A stretch of DNA of 64,000 bases from Candidatus Pantoea bituminis (GCF_018842675.1 NZ_JAGTWO010000004.1:2542001-2606000), one strand, 5' to 3'. Shown: positions 1-8,897, counted from the stretch's first letter. Notes: generated by a model from the letters alone, not told the origin. Program-made: numbers and translations.

Positions 1-1029
1 GACCGGTTAATGACAGGCTCGGAAAGAGTTGGGCTACCGAGACGCCAATATTGGCCGTCTGCGCGTGTAGCGTGGCTTCAGCCTGACGTATATCTGGTCG
101 ACGACGAGCCAGTGTGGATGGAATGCCGACTGAAACAATTTGCGGCAGCGTTGGCAGCGCTTTTGGCGTATTGAGTTCTGCATCCAACGCGCCCGGCGTT
201 TTACCCAATAACACGGCTAAGCCGTTCATCGCTTGACGCGCCTGAGCCTGATATTGCGGCAGCTGCGCCTGCAGCGTACTGAGCTGAGCGTGCGCATTTT
301 CCACATCGGTCACGGGTGCTAAGCCGTTACGTTGCTGACTTTGCGTCAACTCTACGGTTTGCTGGGCAACATCGATCTGCTGCTGTAGCGTCTGCACCGT
401 CGATTGCGCGCCGCGCAGTTGCAGCCAGGCACGCGCCACTTCAGCTTCTAACGACACTAACGCATCATTACGCTGCTCAATCGCTGCCTGCGTCTGTGCG
501 TTCGCTGCCTCAACCTGACGTCGTACCCTGCCCCATAAATCAAGCTCCCAGCTGGCATCAAAACTGCCTTGATAGAGATTAACCGGCTGCGTCAGACTAT
601 TCAGCTGGCTGGTAACATCACTATCAAGCTGATCGTAAGCGCCATTTGACTTCAACAGGCCCTCAAGTCCTGGCTGCTGACGCGTCATTTTGGCTGAACC
701 GTTCAGGCTGGAAACAAACCGCCCTGCGCTTGCGCCAGCTGTTGTCGAGCGCCCGCAATGCGCAGCACTGCCTGTTGCAGCGTCAGGTTGCCTTCAATGG
801 CACGCGCAATCAGGCTGTCGAGTTGCGGATCATTGAAGCTGCGCCACCAACGGGCGTTGATCGCTGACGATCGCGGTTTAGAGGCTTCTTGTGATTCCAG
901 CGAGTTGTAACCGCCCGGCATTTGCGGTTTCGGTGCCTGATAATCGGGCCCAACGGCGCAACCTGCCAGCCACATTGCCAGTGTTAATAAGCTCAACGGT
1001 TTGAGGCCGCGAGAAAACATAAACTTCAT
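1..1029 (-). CDS. RND/MFS-type outer-membrane efflux lipoprotein, 3' end outside window, frameshifted
   Basis: This is the outer-membrane channel of a tripartite efflux pump (NodT/OprM-type family). The chosen start gives a lipoprotein signal ending in LAGC with the acylated cysteine at residue 24, followed by the typical VGPDYQAP sequence. Alpha-helical coiled-coil segments rich in Q and A follow, including the conserved WELDLWGRVRR and RRPDIRQAE stretches. The reading frame stops near 703 but continues in another frame to the window edge. Adding one C to the run at about 709-710 gives the family motif LFPSLNGS, so I read this as a sequencing indel, not a decayed gene. The start lies just after the stop of the upstream EmrB-like gene, so the three genes form one operon. 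The C-terminus is beyond the window. Confidence 0.85.
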
Positions 1030-1030
1030 G

Positions 1031-2599
1031 TCAGTGTGCTCCTGCACTGCCTTCGCTTTTAATCGGCGACAGCAGCCAACAAAATGGAATCAATATCAGG
1101 GCGACGATGCTCAAACCTGAAAAGACGTCGATATAAGCGAGGATGCGCGACTGGGCAATCATCTCTTGATAAAGCTGCCCGGTGGCTAAGGTGATCGGAT
1201 CGCCAACAGCCGACGTAAAGTCACGGATCGCCTGCGCCCAATGCTGCACGGTAAGATTGAACGGCTCATTGAGCGGTGTCATGTTGTGCACCATGTGCGC
1301 CGACCGCACCTGTTCACGCTCGGTGATAGCCGCGGTAGAAAGTGAGATCCCAATCGATCCTGCCACATTGCGAAACATGGTAAACAGCGCGGAGGCATCG
1401 GCATTCAGTCGTTGCGGAATGGTGACAAAAGCGATGGTGGTCAAAGGAACAAACAAGAAACCCAGGCCAATTGACTGAGCACTACGCATCAACACCAGCG
1501 TGGTAAAATCGACATTCGGCGTTAAGGTTGCCGAATAGAAAAACGCCACGGCAAGACAGCTAAAACCAAAGGCGATGATATAGCGCGTCTGCACGATCGG
1601 CATCAGCTTAAGCACCAGCGGAATGGTCATCACGATCAACACGGCGCCCGGCGATAACACCAAGCCAGACCAGGTTGCGGTATAACCCAAATCCTGCTGT
1701 GCCAGCTGCGGTAATACTACCGAACTGCCGTACAGGATCATCGCCATACCCGCCATCAATAAACCCGCCACCCAAAAGTTACGATCCTTCATCACCAGGA
1801 TGTCGACCACCGGTTTACGCGCATACATCAGCCAGTAAACCGCGCCAACAATGCCGATAACCGCCAAAATGGCAAACAACACAATGAAGTTTGAAGAAAA
1901 CCAGTCTTCATCTTCACCGCGATCCAGCATCACCTGTAAACAGCCAAGCCCGAGGGTAATCAGTGATATGCCAATGTAGTCGATCTTCAGGCGACCTTTA
2001 GCCCACTTGCGTTCCCACGGCGGATCTTCCAGCAGTTGATAGATCGCCATTACGGTTAAAATTCCTACCGGAATATTGATGAAAAATACCCAGCGCCAGC
2101 TGTAGTTATCCGTAATCCAGCCACCAAGCGTTGGCCCGATCACTGGCGCAACAATGATGGCGATAGAGGAGAGACCAAAGGCTTTGCCGCGATCTTCCGG
2201 CTTGAAGTAGTCAAGTAGCACCGATTGCTGCACCGGCTGCAAGCCTCCGCCGAAAAACCCCTGTAATACGCGGAACAGAATGATTTGCCACAGTTCGGTG
2301 GCGATACCGCACAGGAATGAGCAGATGGTGAACATCACAATGCAGATCAAGAAGAACTGCTTGCGGCCAAACAGGCGACTGAAAAAGGCAGAGATGGGCA
2401 GCACAATGCCGTTTGCCACCAGATACGAGGTCAACACCCAGGTTGACTCATCGTAGCTGGAAGAGAGCGAACCCGCGATGTGCGGCAACGCTACGTTGAC
2501 GATCGTGGTGTCAAGGATCTCCATAAACACCGCCAGCGTAACCGTGATGGCAACTAGCCACGGATTACTGGCGGGTTTCCAGCTCTGCGTTGGGCTCAT
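1031..2599 (-). CDS. EmrB-like DHA2 family drug:H+ antiporter (14 TM)
   Basis: A 522-residue inner-membrane transporter of the major facilitator superfamily, DHA2 (14-TM) drug:H+ antiporter group. Near the N-terminus it has LDTTIVNVALPHIAG (about residues 29-43), the hallmark of the EmrB/QacA group. The antiporter motif C region lies around GPTLGGW, followed by WRWVFFINIPVG. The length fits EmrB (about 512). It should pump hydrophobic compounds through the adjoining EmrA-like adaptor and the outer-membrane lipoprotein. The start codon overlaps the adaptor stop codon (ATGA), and the next gene begins right after this stop, so translation is probably coupled. The substrate cannot be read from the sequence. 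Confidence 0.9.
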   Translation of the reverse strand: MSPTQSWKPASNPWLVAITVTLAVFMEILDTTIVNVALPHIAGSLSSSYDESTWVLTSYLVANGIVLPISAFFSRLFGRKQFFLICIVMFTICSFLCGIATELWQIILFRVLQGFFGGGLQPVQQSVLLDYFKPEDRGKAFGLSSIAIIVAPVIGPTLGGWITDNYSWRWVFFINIPVGILTVMAIYQLLEDPPWERKWAKGRLKIDYIGISLITLGLGCLQVMLDRGEDEDWFSSNFIVLFAILAVIGIVGAVYWLMYARKPVVDILVMKDRNFWVAGLLMAGMAMILYGSSVVLPQLAQQDLGYTATWSGLVLSPGAVLIVMTIPLVLKLMPIVQTRYIIAFGFSCLAVAFFYSATLTPNVDFTTLVLMRSAQSIGLGFLFVPLTTIAFVTIPQRLNADASALFTMFRNVAGSIGISLSTAAITEREQVRSAHMVHNMTPLNEPFNLTVQHWAQAIRDFTSAVGDPITLATGQLYQEMIAQSRILAYIDVFSGLSIVALILIPFCWLLSPIKSEGSAGAH

Positions 2600-3738
2600 T
2601 CCACCGTCACCTTCGGTTCAACCGACAGACCCAGCGGCAGCGGATGGTTGGGATCTAAACCGTGGTCAATAACGATTTTCACCGGTACGCGTTGAACAAT
2701 TTTTACGTAGTTGCCGGTGGCATTTTCCGACGGGAAGGTCGAGAAGCGCGAGCCGGAGCCCATTTGAATACTGTCGACATGCCCTTCCAGCTTCATGTCT
2801 GGCCAGGCATCGACAGTGATCGCCACTTTATCGCCTGGGTTCATGCGCTCAAGTTGCGACTCTTTAAAGTTGGCAGTAATCCAGATGTCGGCTGACACCA
2901 GCGAGAAAAGCGAGCTGCCAGCCTGTACCAGCGTACCGACCTGAACATTACGTTTCGTCACGAATCCGTCGTAAGGTGCGCGAACCTGGGTGTATGAAAG
3001 GTTTAACTCTGCCGTGTTGAGTTGCGCTTTAGCCTGTTCAACCTGTTGCTGACGCGCTTCGACATTGGTTTCCTGCTGCCGAATTTGCAACGCAACTTGA
3101 GAGGCCACTTCAACTTGTGCTTTGGCACTTTGCAGTTGTGCCTGTGCGGAACGCAGTTGCGCATTCGCTGTATCAATATTGCGTTGGCTGGTCGCACGCG
3201 GATCAACACCGCGCTGACGACGATAATCGGCTTGGGCATTCATCATATTTGCCTGCGCTTTGGCTTGATCGGCTAACGCCTGATCGCGCTGCGCCGGATA
3301 TTGAACGCGAGACAGCGCCAGTTGCGCCTGCGCCTGATGTAATTGTGCCTGCGCTAAGCCAAGCTGGGCTTTAGCCTGATCGCGCTGCGCACTGGTATCA
3401 CTGGGATCAATCTCAACCAGCAAATCACCCTTTTTCACCCGCTGGTTATCTTTTACCAACAGTTTGACGACATAACCTGAGGCTTTGGGCGCAATAGTGA
3501 CCGCATCACCTTCGGTAAAGGCATCGTCAGTGGTCTCTTCATTGCGAGTACTAAACCAGAAATAGAAGCCGACGATCAGCATCACCACAACGATAATCGC
3601 TAAAATAATCAGCGGTTTTTTACCGGGGCGTTTACGTTCGGGTTCATCGTTATTCTGGTTTTCTTGTGACTGACTGTTTTTATCCGCCGCGTTATCAGCG
3701 TCTTCCTGGCGTGGCTCGCGTTGATCTTTCTCGCTCAT
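2596..3738 (-). CDS. EmrA-like membrane fusion protein
   Basis: A periplasmic adaptor (HlyD/EmrA family) linking an inner-membrane pump to an outer-membrane channel. The protein has a charged, Q/N/D-rich cytoplasmic N-terminus and one transmembrane helix (about residues 45-65, IILAIIVVVMLIVGFYFWF). It then has a lipoyl half-motif (APKASGYVVKLLVKDNQRVKKGD), a long Q/A-rich coiled-coil hairpin, and the second lipoyl half with YTQVRAPYDGFVTKRNVQVGT. The MSEKD start was preferred over an earlier ATG because the membrane topology begins there either way and two upstream codons add nothing recognisable. It is the first gene of the three-gene efflux operon and overlaps the pump gene by four bases. 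Confidence 0.9.
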   Translation of the reverse strand: MSEKDQREPRQEDADNAADKNSQSQENQNNDEPERKRPGKKPLIILAIIVVVMLIVGFYFWFSTRNEETTDDAFTEGDAVTIAPKASGYVVKLLVKDNQRVKKGDLLVEIDPSDTSAQRDQAKAQLGLAQAQLHQAQAQLALSRVQYPAQRDQALADQAKAQANMMNAQADYRRQRGVDPRATSQRNIDTANAQLRSAQAQLQSAKAQVEVASQVALQIRQQETNVEARQQQVEQAKAQLNTAELNLSYTQVRAPYDGFVTKRNVQVGTLVQAGSSLFSLVSADIWITANFKESQLERMNPGDKVAITVDAWPDMKLEGHVDSIQMGSGSRFSTFPSENATGNYVKIVQRVPVKIVIDHGLDPNHPLPLGLSVEPKVTVE

Positions 3739-3850
3739 AGTTCCCATCACTGGCTAAGGCCCTAATTCCCGGGCATAAAAGGTCAAATTAACCTTAGATG
3801 GGAAACTGACAAATTCCAGTGCAACTTTACATAACTTGATGAAAGACGCA

Positions 3851-3880
3851 CGTCCTGCCAATTAATTCATTAGCAGGACG
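3851..3880. repeat. Inverted repeat between efflux operon and ybiR
   Basis: The arms CGTCCTGC and GCAGGACG pair perfectly around an A/T-rich 14-base loop that is itself partly palindromic. It sits just past the ybiR stop and upstream of the emrA-like start. There is no strong T-run on either side, so it could be a weak terminator for ybiR or an operator for the efflux operon. Confidence 0.4.
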
Positions 3881-3888
3881 AAATGATG

Positions 3889-4998
3889 TCAGGAAATCAG
3901 GCGCAGCAGCAGCCAGCCGCTCAACATTGCCCAGGCGAGCAATGGCAGGGAAAAGAGATGAAAGCGCCACCAAACGCGGCGATCTTTTGCCATGCGCAAG
4001 GCAATCAAATTGGCAAGAGAACCAGGCAGCAGACCGAAGCCACCGATATTTACTGCCCATGCGAGTACCTCTGAAGAAGGCACTTTTTGCAGCAGCAGAA
4101 TAGTCGCCGGTACGTTGCTAATAACTTGTGATAACGCGATAGCCAGCAAGTAAAGCGCGCCGTCGCCAAGATGCGTAATCGCATCGAAATGCGCCTGTAA
4201 AACGGGCAAGCGCGTGAGTAAATAGACGTCAACAAACATGGCGATAAAAACTGCCAGCAAGCTCCAGTCGATATTGAGCAAAACCGGGCGCGCCATGATT
4301 AAAAAGCACAGCACAATCAACAGGAGTGCCCAGCCAGTGAGATGCCATTCCAACGCGGCAATAAACAGCACATACAGCAAGACGCTCACCGCAAACAGCG
4401 GCTTCCGCCATTGATGCGTTTCATTATTTTGATGTTTTTGTATTTCTCGCGTTGAAAAGCTCCACCAGGTCAATGCAACCAGGCTCAGCAGCAGCCAGGC
4501 CGCCAAGGGAAACATCTGCCCGATAAATCCCGCCACGCTGAGAGAACCGTGGCTCCATAGCAAAATATTTTGCGGATTACCGACCGGCGTTAGCAACGAG
4601 CCAGCATTGACCGCCAACGCTTCAAAAATGATTAAACGTGAAAGGGGTAAGCGAGAGAATTTTCGTAGCGTTAACGTTAGCGGCACCAAAATAAACAGTG
4701 CAACATCGTTCGTCAGAAAGGTAGAAAGCAGCGCCGCGGCTAACACCATAAACAAGGCCAATGCCCGCTCATGCTTAAAACGGCTGATTAATCGCTCGCC
4801 TAGCACATCAAAATAGCCGCTGACTTCTAATCCCTTTGTCAGGATCAACAATCCTGTCAGCGTAATAATGGTATGCCAGTCCACGGCGCCAGGCAGGTCT
4901 GACCAACGAAAGTTGGCCAGAAACAGCAAGATCGCTCCAATGATTAACAGCAGATGCAAAATTCGGTCATGCAAAAAGGAGCGAAAAAGAGTGGGCAT
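3889..4998 (-). CDS. ybiR: YbiR, ion-transporter-superfamily membrane permease
   Basis: A 369-residue polytopic membrane protein of the ArsB/NhaD-type ion transporter superfamily. It is colinear with E. coli YbiR: the segments DWHTIITLTGLLILTKG, LSTFLTNDVALFILVPLT, LAVNAGSLLTPVGNPQN and GGFGLLPGSLANLIALRMA are diagnostic. The repeated NDVALF and SQVISNVPATI segments resemble the two pseudo-symmetric re-entrant regions of this fold. It lies about 20 bases downstream of mntR on the same strand, as in E. coli, so the two are probably co-transcribed. The substrate is not established; its place beside mntR makes a metal or anion role possible, but that is inference. Confidence 0.92.
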   Translation of the reverse strand: MPTLFRSFLHDRILHLLLIIGAILLFLANFRWSDLPGAVDWHTIITLTGLLILTKGLEVSGYFDVLGERLISRFKHERALALFMVLAAALLSTFLTNDVALFILVPLTLTLRKFSRLPLSRLIIFEALAVNAGSLLTPVGNPQNILLWSHGSLSVAGFIGQMFPLAAWLLLSLVALTWWSFSTREIQKHQNNETHQWRKPLFAVSVLLYVLFIAALEWHLTGWALLLIVLCFLIMARPVLLNIDWSLLAVFIAMFVDVYLLTRLPVLQAHFDAITHLGDGALYLLAIALSQVISNVPATILLLQKVPSSEVLAWAVNIGGFGLLPGSLANLIALRMAKDRRVWWRFHLFSLPLLAWAMLSGWLLLRLIS

Positions 4999-5019
4999 GT
5001 TGGCCGTTCGCCTTAAAGG

Positions 5020-5478
5020 TTAGCGATTTTCGTAGAATTTCTGGAAAACGGCCAGCGTTTCATCACTGACGTGATGCTCAATGCCTTCAGAGTCGCGGCG
5101 CGCGGTTTCTGGACTAATGCCCAGCGCTAACAAGAAGGTTTCAACAATGTAATGGCGTGCACGACTCTCTTCCGCCAGCTTTTCGCCTTCACTGGTTAAG
5201 AACACGCCGCGATAAGGAACCTGCTCAACCAAACCGGCGATGCTCAGGCGCTTCAGCATTTTCGCCACCGTCGGCTGTGAGACACCGAGGCGCGCAGCCA
5301 TATCAACCTGACGCGCTTCGCCAAATTCACCAATCAAATCAGAGATTAGCTCAACGTAGTCATCAATAAGTTCACGGCGATGCGCTTCACGCACCTGCCG
5401 AAAACCTTCGACATGCTCTTCAATATCTTTTAGTGGTCCTTGCGGGGCAGAAACCACGCTTTTAGCACGACGACTCAT
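5020..5478 (-). CDS. mntR: MntR, manganese-responsive DtxR-family repressor
   Basis: A 152-residue DtxR/MntR transcription factor, almost identical in layout to E. coli MntR. In order: [26 protein letters not shown], with the metal-site Glu and Asp residues of the N-terminal helix; a winged helix with recognition segment [19 protein letters not shown]; and the dimerisation domain with [16 protein letters not shown] and [12 protein letters not shown]. The His and Glu residues that bind Mn(II) are present. Known role: Mn-loaded MntR represses the importer mntH and the small protein gene mntS, and activates the exporter mntP. The mntS gene lies divergently upstream with an MntR box between them. 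Confidence 0.96.
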   Translation of the reverse strand: MSRRAKSVVSAPQGPLKDIEEHVEGFRQVREAHRRELIDDYVELISDLIGEFGEARQVDMAARLGVSQPTVAKMLKRLSIAGLVEQVPYRGVFLTSEGEKLAEESRARHYIVETFLLALGISPETARRDSEGIEHHVSDETLAVFQKFYENR

Positions 5479-5576
5479 TCAACTTCCTCTTTATTATTAT
5501 CCGTATTCAACCTGCACTACGGATTAGCTGCGCTCATTGTAAACCAGGTGCAAAGAAGCTCAAATTTTTCCTAATT

Positions 5577-5611
5577 AGCATTGGCTAAAGGATATAGCCA
5601 ATGCTATATTT
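5577..5611 (+). promoter_or_regulatory. mntS promoter with MntR box
   Basis: ATATAGC and GCTATAT (5592-5609) form a perfect palindrome with a four-base centre, the same spacing as the enterobacterial MntR box. It overlaps a plausible sigma-70 promoter: TTGGCT at 5581, an 18-base spacer and TATATT at 5605. A second perfect 11-base inverted repeat, AGCATTGGCTA and TAGCCAATGCT (5577-5605), shares half of the box. Mn-MntR bound here would occlude the -10 element of mntS. Confidence 0.8.
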
Positions 5612-5745
5612 GTCGATAATGTAAGCAGCAACGCTGGTCAGCCAGTGAAGATCGTGCAAGATCCTTTTTCATCATTGCTGTTGTTCTAAGCTTAATTGAC
5701 GATCTCTGCTTACTTTTGCGTCAACATTCATTGGGAGGTGATTCT

Positions 5746-5937
5746 ATGAGCACCCTAAAAAGCTGTTTAGATTGCAGCAAATGCTTCCAGGCTGAAAAAA
5801 CAACGTCCGTGGATATCAAATCCTGGTTGTGCCTGCTGACGCGTTCCCCTTTTACGCTTCGTCTGATGTTGATCGAAAAATTGCTCGGTAAAAAAACTGA
5901 CAATCGTCGCTGCCAAAACCTGATCTGGCGCGGCTAA
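5746..5937 (+). CDS. mntS: MntS-like small manganese protein, N-terminally extended with CxxCxxC
   Basis: A 63-residue protein whose segment SPFTLRLML (residues 34-42), followed by a basic tail, matches the core of E. coli MntS (42 residues, SPFKVRLML). MntS raises intracellular Mn(II) by inhibiting the exporter MntP. Position and orientation agree: divergent from mntR, before ompX, behind an MntR box. The ATG was chosen for its strong GGGAGGTG ribosome-binding site at 5733-5740. Relative to E. coli the protein carries about 21 extra N-terminal residues with Cys7, Cys10 and Cys13 (CLDCSKC), plus Cys29 and Cys56. A GTG at 5809 would give an E. coli-like length but has no visible ribosome-binding site. 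The family assignment rests on a short motif plus strong context. Confidence 0.8.
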   Translation: MSTLKSCLDCSKCFQAEKTTSVDIKSWLCLLTRSPFTLRLMLIEKLLGKKTDNRRCQNLIWRG

Positions 5938-6190
5938 ACATCCCGCATTTTAAGCCTTTCACATTAATGCTGAAGGGCTACCAATCTTGTTAACTCCCCT
6001 TCGACCGCGCTCGCTTCGTTAGTTTGTGCCCTTTTAATCTGCGACATTGCGTTGTTCAACCATCCGTTTAAATGTTCATCCGAATCTGGAAAGCGCAGTG
6101 CATTTCTGAGTCGAAAAAGTGCGCGCCTGACTCAATGATGGTGGGAAAGGTCAATGAATAAGGTGAGAAAAGACGAGGAAGTGCAGAAAC
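5938..6190. other. Intergenic region mntS-ompX, no gene seen
   Basis: About 250 bases between the convergent mntS and ompX. Only very short open frames without ribosome-binding sites are present, and I find no strong T-tailed hairpin that would end mntS. The E. coli gene ybiP (opgE), which sits here in that genome, is absent. Confidence 0.6.
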
Positions 6191-6191
6191 G

Positions 6192-6218
6192 AAAAAACGG
6201 CCCATTAAGGGCCGTTTT
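6192..6218 (-). terminator. Terminator of ompX
   Basis: The stem AAAACGGCCC / GGGCCGTTTT with loop ATTAA lies just beyond the ompX stop. It is followed on the minus strand by a run of T residues: a classic intrinsic terminator. Confidence 0.85.
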
Positions 6219-6241
6219 GGAATAGGCAGTCTAAGCTGAAC

Positions 6242-6754
6242 TTAGAAGCTGTAACCTACGCCAGCAATCCAGGTGCCAACGTCAACGTTACGGATGCGGC
6301 TCTGCTCGTAGCCCACGTCCAGTGCAACGTTTTCGATTGGGTTGAACTGCATACCTGCGCCGTAAGAGAAACCTACGTCGCTTGAATCAGATTTGTCGCG
6401 TGATGCGGTAGTGTTCTGCTCGAACTTACCGTAGCCGAGACCAACAACACCGTAGATGCTTGCCCAGTCGTTCAGACGGAAAGCAGGACCACCGGTAATG
6501 CCGTAGTATTGGCCTTTGTTATAAACGCCAGCTTCGGTACGATCTTTCTCGGTGTAAGTGAAAGAACCGATCCAACCCAGTGGGTTAGAACCGTCTTCGT
6601 AGCGGTATTTCAGGTTGAAGCCGTTAGCTTTGTTAGCAACGCCCTGATAATCGCTCTGCGCATAGCCACCAGATACAGTGCTTTGCGCCATTGCGGAACC
6701 TGCGGATACAGCCAGAACACAGGCCAGTGCTGAAAGACATGCAATTTTTTTCAT
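6242..6754 (-). CDS. ompX: OmpX, eight-stranded outer-membrane beta-barrel
   Basis: A 170-residue protein of the Ail/Lom/OmpX family. The start MKKIACLSALACVLAVSAGSAMAQ gives a cleavable signal peptide ending AMA. Next come alternating amphipathic strands typical of an eight-stranded barrel (STVSGGYAQSDYQG, GFNLKYRYEDGSNPLGWIGSFTYTEKDR, YYGITGGPAFRLNDWASIYGVVGLGYGKF, VGFSYGAGMQFNPIENVALDVGYEQSRIR). The terminal GVGYSF ends in Phe, the signal for BAM-mediated insertion. Earlier in-frame ATGs would spoil the signal peptide. The gene has its own terminator and a long A/T-rich leader. In E. coli, ompX leader mRNA is a target of small RNAs, which cannot be tested here. Confidence 0.95.
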   Translation of the reverse strand: MKKIACLSALACVLAVSAGSAMAQSTVSGGYAQSDYQGVANKANGFNLKYRYEDGSNPLGWIGSFTYTEKDRTEAGVYNKGQYYGITGGPAFRLNDWASIYGVVGLGYGKFEQNTTASRDKSDSSDVGFSYGAGMQFNPIENVALDVGYEQSRIRNVDVGTWIAGVGYSF

Positions 6755-7123
6755 AACCACCTCAAATGTGAAAGTACTACTCTCCTGACAACGCTGAAAA
6801 TATAACAAAAAATAGCGAGAAACTCTGCCCAGATTTTATTGTCTAACAGAAAGTTTGGTGTAACAGGACGTTAATGCACGATCCTATGTCATTCTTTTTT
6901 CTTATAAAAACCATCATTTTTCTGCAATAAACTTTTCGTCTTTTAATTTCCGCTTTAAGTAAAATCCTAAAAAATCCTGACGTTTCTTTACTAAATTGGC
7001 GCTGAAATTGCGCAATTCATGCGCAGTTAAACCAAATTTAAACCACGCGCCATCGTCTCTTTTGCCCATAAATTCCATTACACTGTGCACTTGTTAAGTA
7101 AATGATCAGGATGTAGCCACAGG
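6755..7123. promoter_or_regulatory. Divergent control region ompX / rhtA
   Basis: About 370 A/T-rich bases without a convincing open frame. The ompX side has a long A/T-rich untranslated stretch; the rhtA side has TTGCCC and TACACT spaced as a possible sigma-70 promoter near 7060-7085. Exact start sites cannot be fixed by eye. Confidence 0.4.
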
Positions 7124-8038
7124 ATGTCACCTACCTCACCCCTAAGAAATCTCGCACCGGTTTTAATGCCTATTGCGGTACTGCTCATCGCGATGCTTTC
7201 ACTGCAAGGCGGCGCATCGCTGGCCAAGTCGCTTTTTTCCACTGTGGGTGCCACCGGGATTACAGCGTTACGTTTAGGGCTGGGGACGCTTATTCTCTGT
7301 GCAATTTTTAAGCCGTGGCGTCTACATTTCACGCGTGCGCAGCGCATGCCGCTATTGATGTATGGCCTGTCGCTCGGCGCTATGAACTTCTTGTTTTATC
7401 TTTCTATTCGTACCGTGCCGCTTGGCGTGGCGGTTGCGCTGGAATTCACCGGTCCCTTAACGCTTGCACTGCTTGGTTCACGCCGCTTGCTGGATTTTGT
7501 CTGGGTCGTGCTGGCCGTGATTGGATTATGGTTTTTGCTGCCGTTCGGCGCGAACATGACGGCAATCGATCCGCTGGGTGCAGCATGCGCTGTTGGCGCA
7601 GGCGCATGTTGGGCATTTTATATTTTGGCGGGGCAACGTGCGGGCGCGGAACACGGTCCTGCCACCGTGGCGATGGGTTCGTTGATTGCTTCTGTTATTT
7701 TTGTGCCGCTGGGTCTGACTTTTGCGGAAAGCGGCATCTGGCACTGGAGTGTGCTTCCCATTGCGTTGCTGGTCGCTCTGCTTTCCAGTGCCATCCCCTA
7801 TTCTCTTGAAATGATCGCGTTAACCCGCTTACCGGCACGCATTTTTGGTACGTTGATGAGTCTGGAACCCGCGATGGCAGCGTTATCGGGCATGCTTTTT
7901 CTTGGCGAAACCCTGAATGGACAACAATGTCTTGCCTTGCTGGCGATCATCATAGCTTCTGCCGGTTCGACACTCACAATGAAGCCAAAAAAGAACCGGT
8001 TAAGTGAGGTTGAGTTAAATAATGCAGCGCCAAAATAA
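7124..8038 (+). CDS. rhtA: RhtA, threonine/homoserine exporter (DMT family)
   Basis: A 304-residue inner-membrane exporter of the drug/metabolite transporter family with ten predicted helices in two EamA repeats. Diagnostic stretches shared with E. coli RhtA (YbiF) include LLIAMLSLQGGASLAKSLF, GITALRLGLGTLILCAIFKPWR, YGLSLGAMNFLFYLSIRTVPLGVAVALEFTGPL and TRLPARIFGTLMSLEPAMAALSG. It exports threonine, homoserine and some amino-acid analogues. The position between ompX and dps is the E. coli order. The C-terminal tail after TLTMKPKK is hydrophilic and somewhat longer than usual. A perfect 10-bp hairpin (8040-8071) follows the stop. Confidence 0.94.
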   Translation: MSPTSPLRNLAPVLMPIAVLLIAMLSLQGGASLAKSLFSTVGATGITALRLGLGTLILCAIFKPWRLHFTRAQRMPLLMYGLSLGAMNFLFYLSIRTVPLGVAVALEFTGPLTLALLGSRRLLDFVWVVLAVIGLWFLLPFGANMTAIDPLGAACAVGAGACWAFYILAGQRAGAEHGPATVAMGSLIASVIFVPLGLTFAESGIWHWSVLPIALLVALLSSAIPYSLEMIALTRLPARIFGTLMSLEPAMAALSGMLFLGETLNGQQCLALLAIIIASAGSTLTMKPKKNRLSEVELNNAAPK

Positions 8039-8039
8039 A

Positions 8040-8071
8040 TTATTTGGCCTGTGAAAACGCGGGCCAAATAA
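8040..8071 (+). terminator. Hairpin after rhtA
   Basis: TTATTTGGCC and GGCCAAATAA form a perfect 10-base stem directly after the rhtA stop. The T-tail is weak, so termination efficiency is uncertain. Confidence 0.5.
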
Positions 8072-8289
8072 CAAGCGTATTAATCTTGATAAGCCTTCTT
8101 AATTAACGAACGGCTTTTACCGTATTATTTTGAAACAGTCAGATATACCACATTGACACATTAACCTAACCACCTGTAAATATTAAATTTTTAGCTCACG
8201 CTAAATTTAACATTGCATTAACTACCTTGGCTAAATGCTTATTTATAACCAGGAAGTGCTCTATTTCAGCCATCGGCATAGCCGTTACT

Positions 8290-8345
8290 GCAAACTCCCA
8301 AAGCGCTGCTATACTTATTCCCGTACTTGACTAGGACAACCATCA
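8290..8345 (+). promoter_or_regulatory. dps promoter
   Basis: CTATACTT at about 8309-8316 is a good extended -10 element of the kind used by sigma-S, followed by the leader and an AGAGAGGA ribosome-binding site before the dps ATG. The A/T-rich stretch upstream (8150-8260) would suit IHF and Fis, which control dps in E. coli. No further gene is seen in 8072-8290. Confidence 0.6.
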
Positions 8346-8362
8346 AAGAGAGGACTGAAACG

Positions 8363-8866
8363 ATGAGTACCGCTAAACTGGTTAAAACAAATTCTTCTGA
8401 TCTCATTTACACCCGTAATGACGTGGCTGAAAACGATAAAAAAGCCACCATCGAGGTGCTGAACCGGCTGGTAGTGGAGTTCATTGACCTGTCGTTGATC
8501 ACTAAGCAAGCGCACTGGAACATGCGCGGTGCGAACTTTATTGGTGTGCATGAGATGCTGGACGGCTTCCGCACCACAATTACCGATCATCAGGACACGA
8601 TTGCAGAACGCGTTGTGCAGTTGGGCGGCGTAGCACTCGGTACAGCGCAGGTGGTGAGTGATAAAACGCCACTGCAAAGCTATCCGCTGAATATTCATAG
8701 CGTACAGGATCATCTTAAAGCACTGGCAGATCGCTACGGTCTGGTTGCTAACGATGTACGTAAAGCCATCACTGAAGTGAAGGATGAAGATACCGCTGAT
8801 ATCTTTACCGCAGCGTCACGTGACCTCGATAAATTCCTGTGGTTTATCGAAGCAAATATTGAATAA
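8363..8866 (+). CDS. dps: Dps, DNA-binding ferritin-like protein from starved cells
   Basis: A 167-residue protein, the same length as E. coli Dps. It forms a dodecamer that binds DNA, oxidises Fe(II) with H2O2 and stores the mineral. The lysine-containing N-terminal tail [21 protein letters not shown] is the DNA-binding part. The ferroxidase ligands are in [47 protein letters not shown] (His, Asp and Glu on two facing helices). The start was chosen on the AGAGAGGA ribosome-binding site and homology; an upstream in-frame ATG adds residues not found in the family. The gene stands alone, with its own promoter and terminator. Confidence 0.97.
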   Translation: MSTAKLVKTNSSDLIYTRNDVAENDKKATIEVLNRLVVEFIDLSLITKQAHWNMRGANFIGVHEMLDGFRTTITDHQDTIAERVVQLGGVALGTAQVVSDKTPLQSYPLNIHSVQDHLKALADRYGLVANDVRKAITEVKDEDTADIFTAASRDLDKFLWFIEANIE

Positions 8867-8897
8867 GTTATAAGTGAACGTTCAACATGATAAATCA

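Noticed and set aside
1182..1860. Plus-strand open frames across the EmrB-like gene
   Set aside because: They mirror the codon structure of the pump gene and have no ribosome-binding sites or recognisable domains.
5938..6190. Short open frame near 6073 (29 codons) as a small gene
   Set aside because: No ribosome-binding site, no hydrophobic or family pattern.
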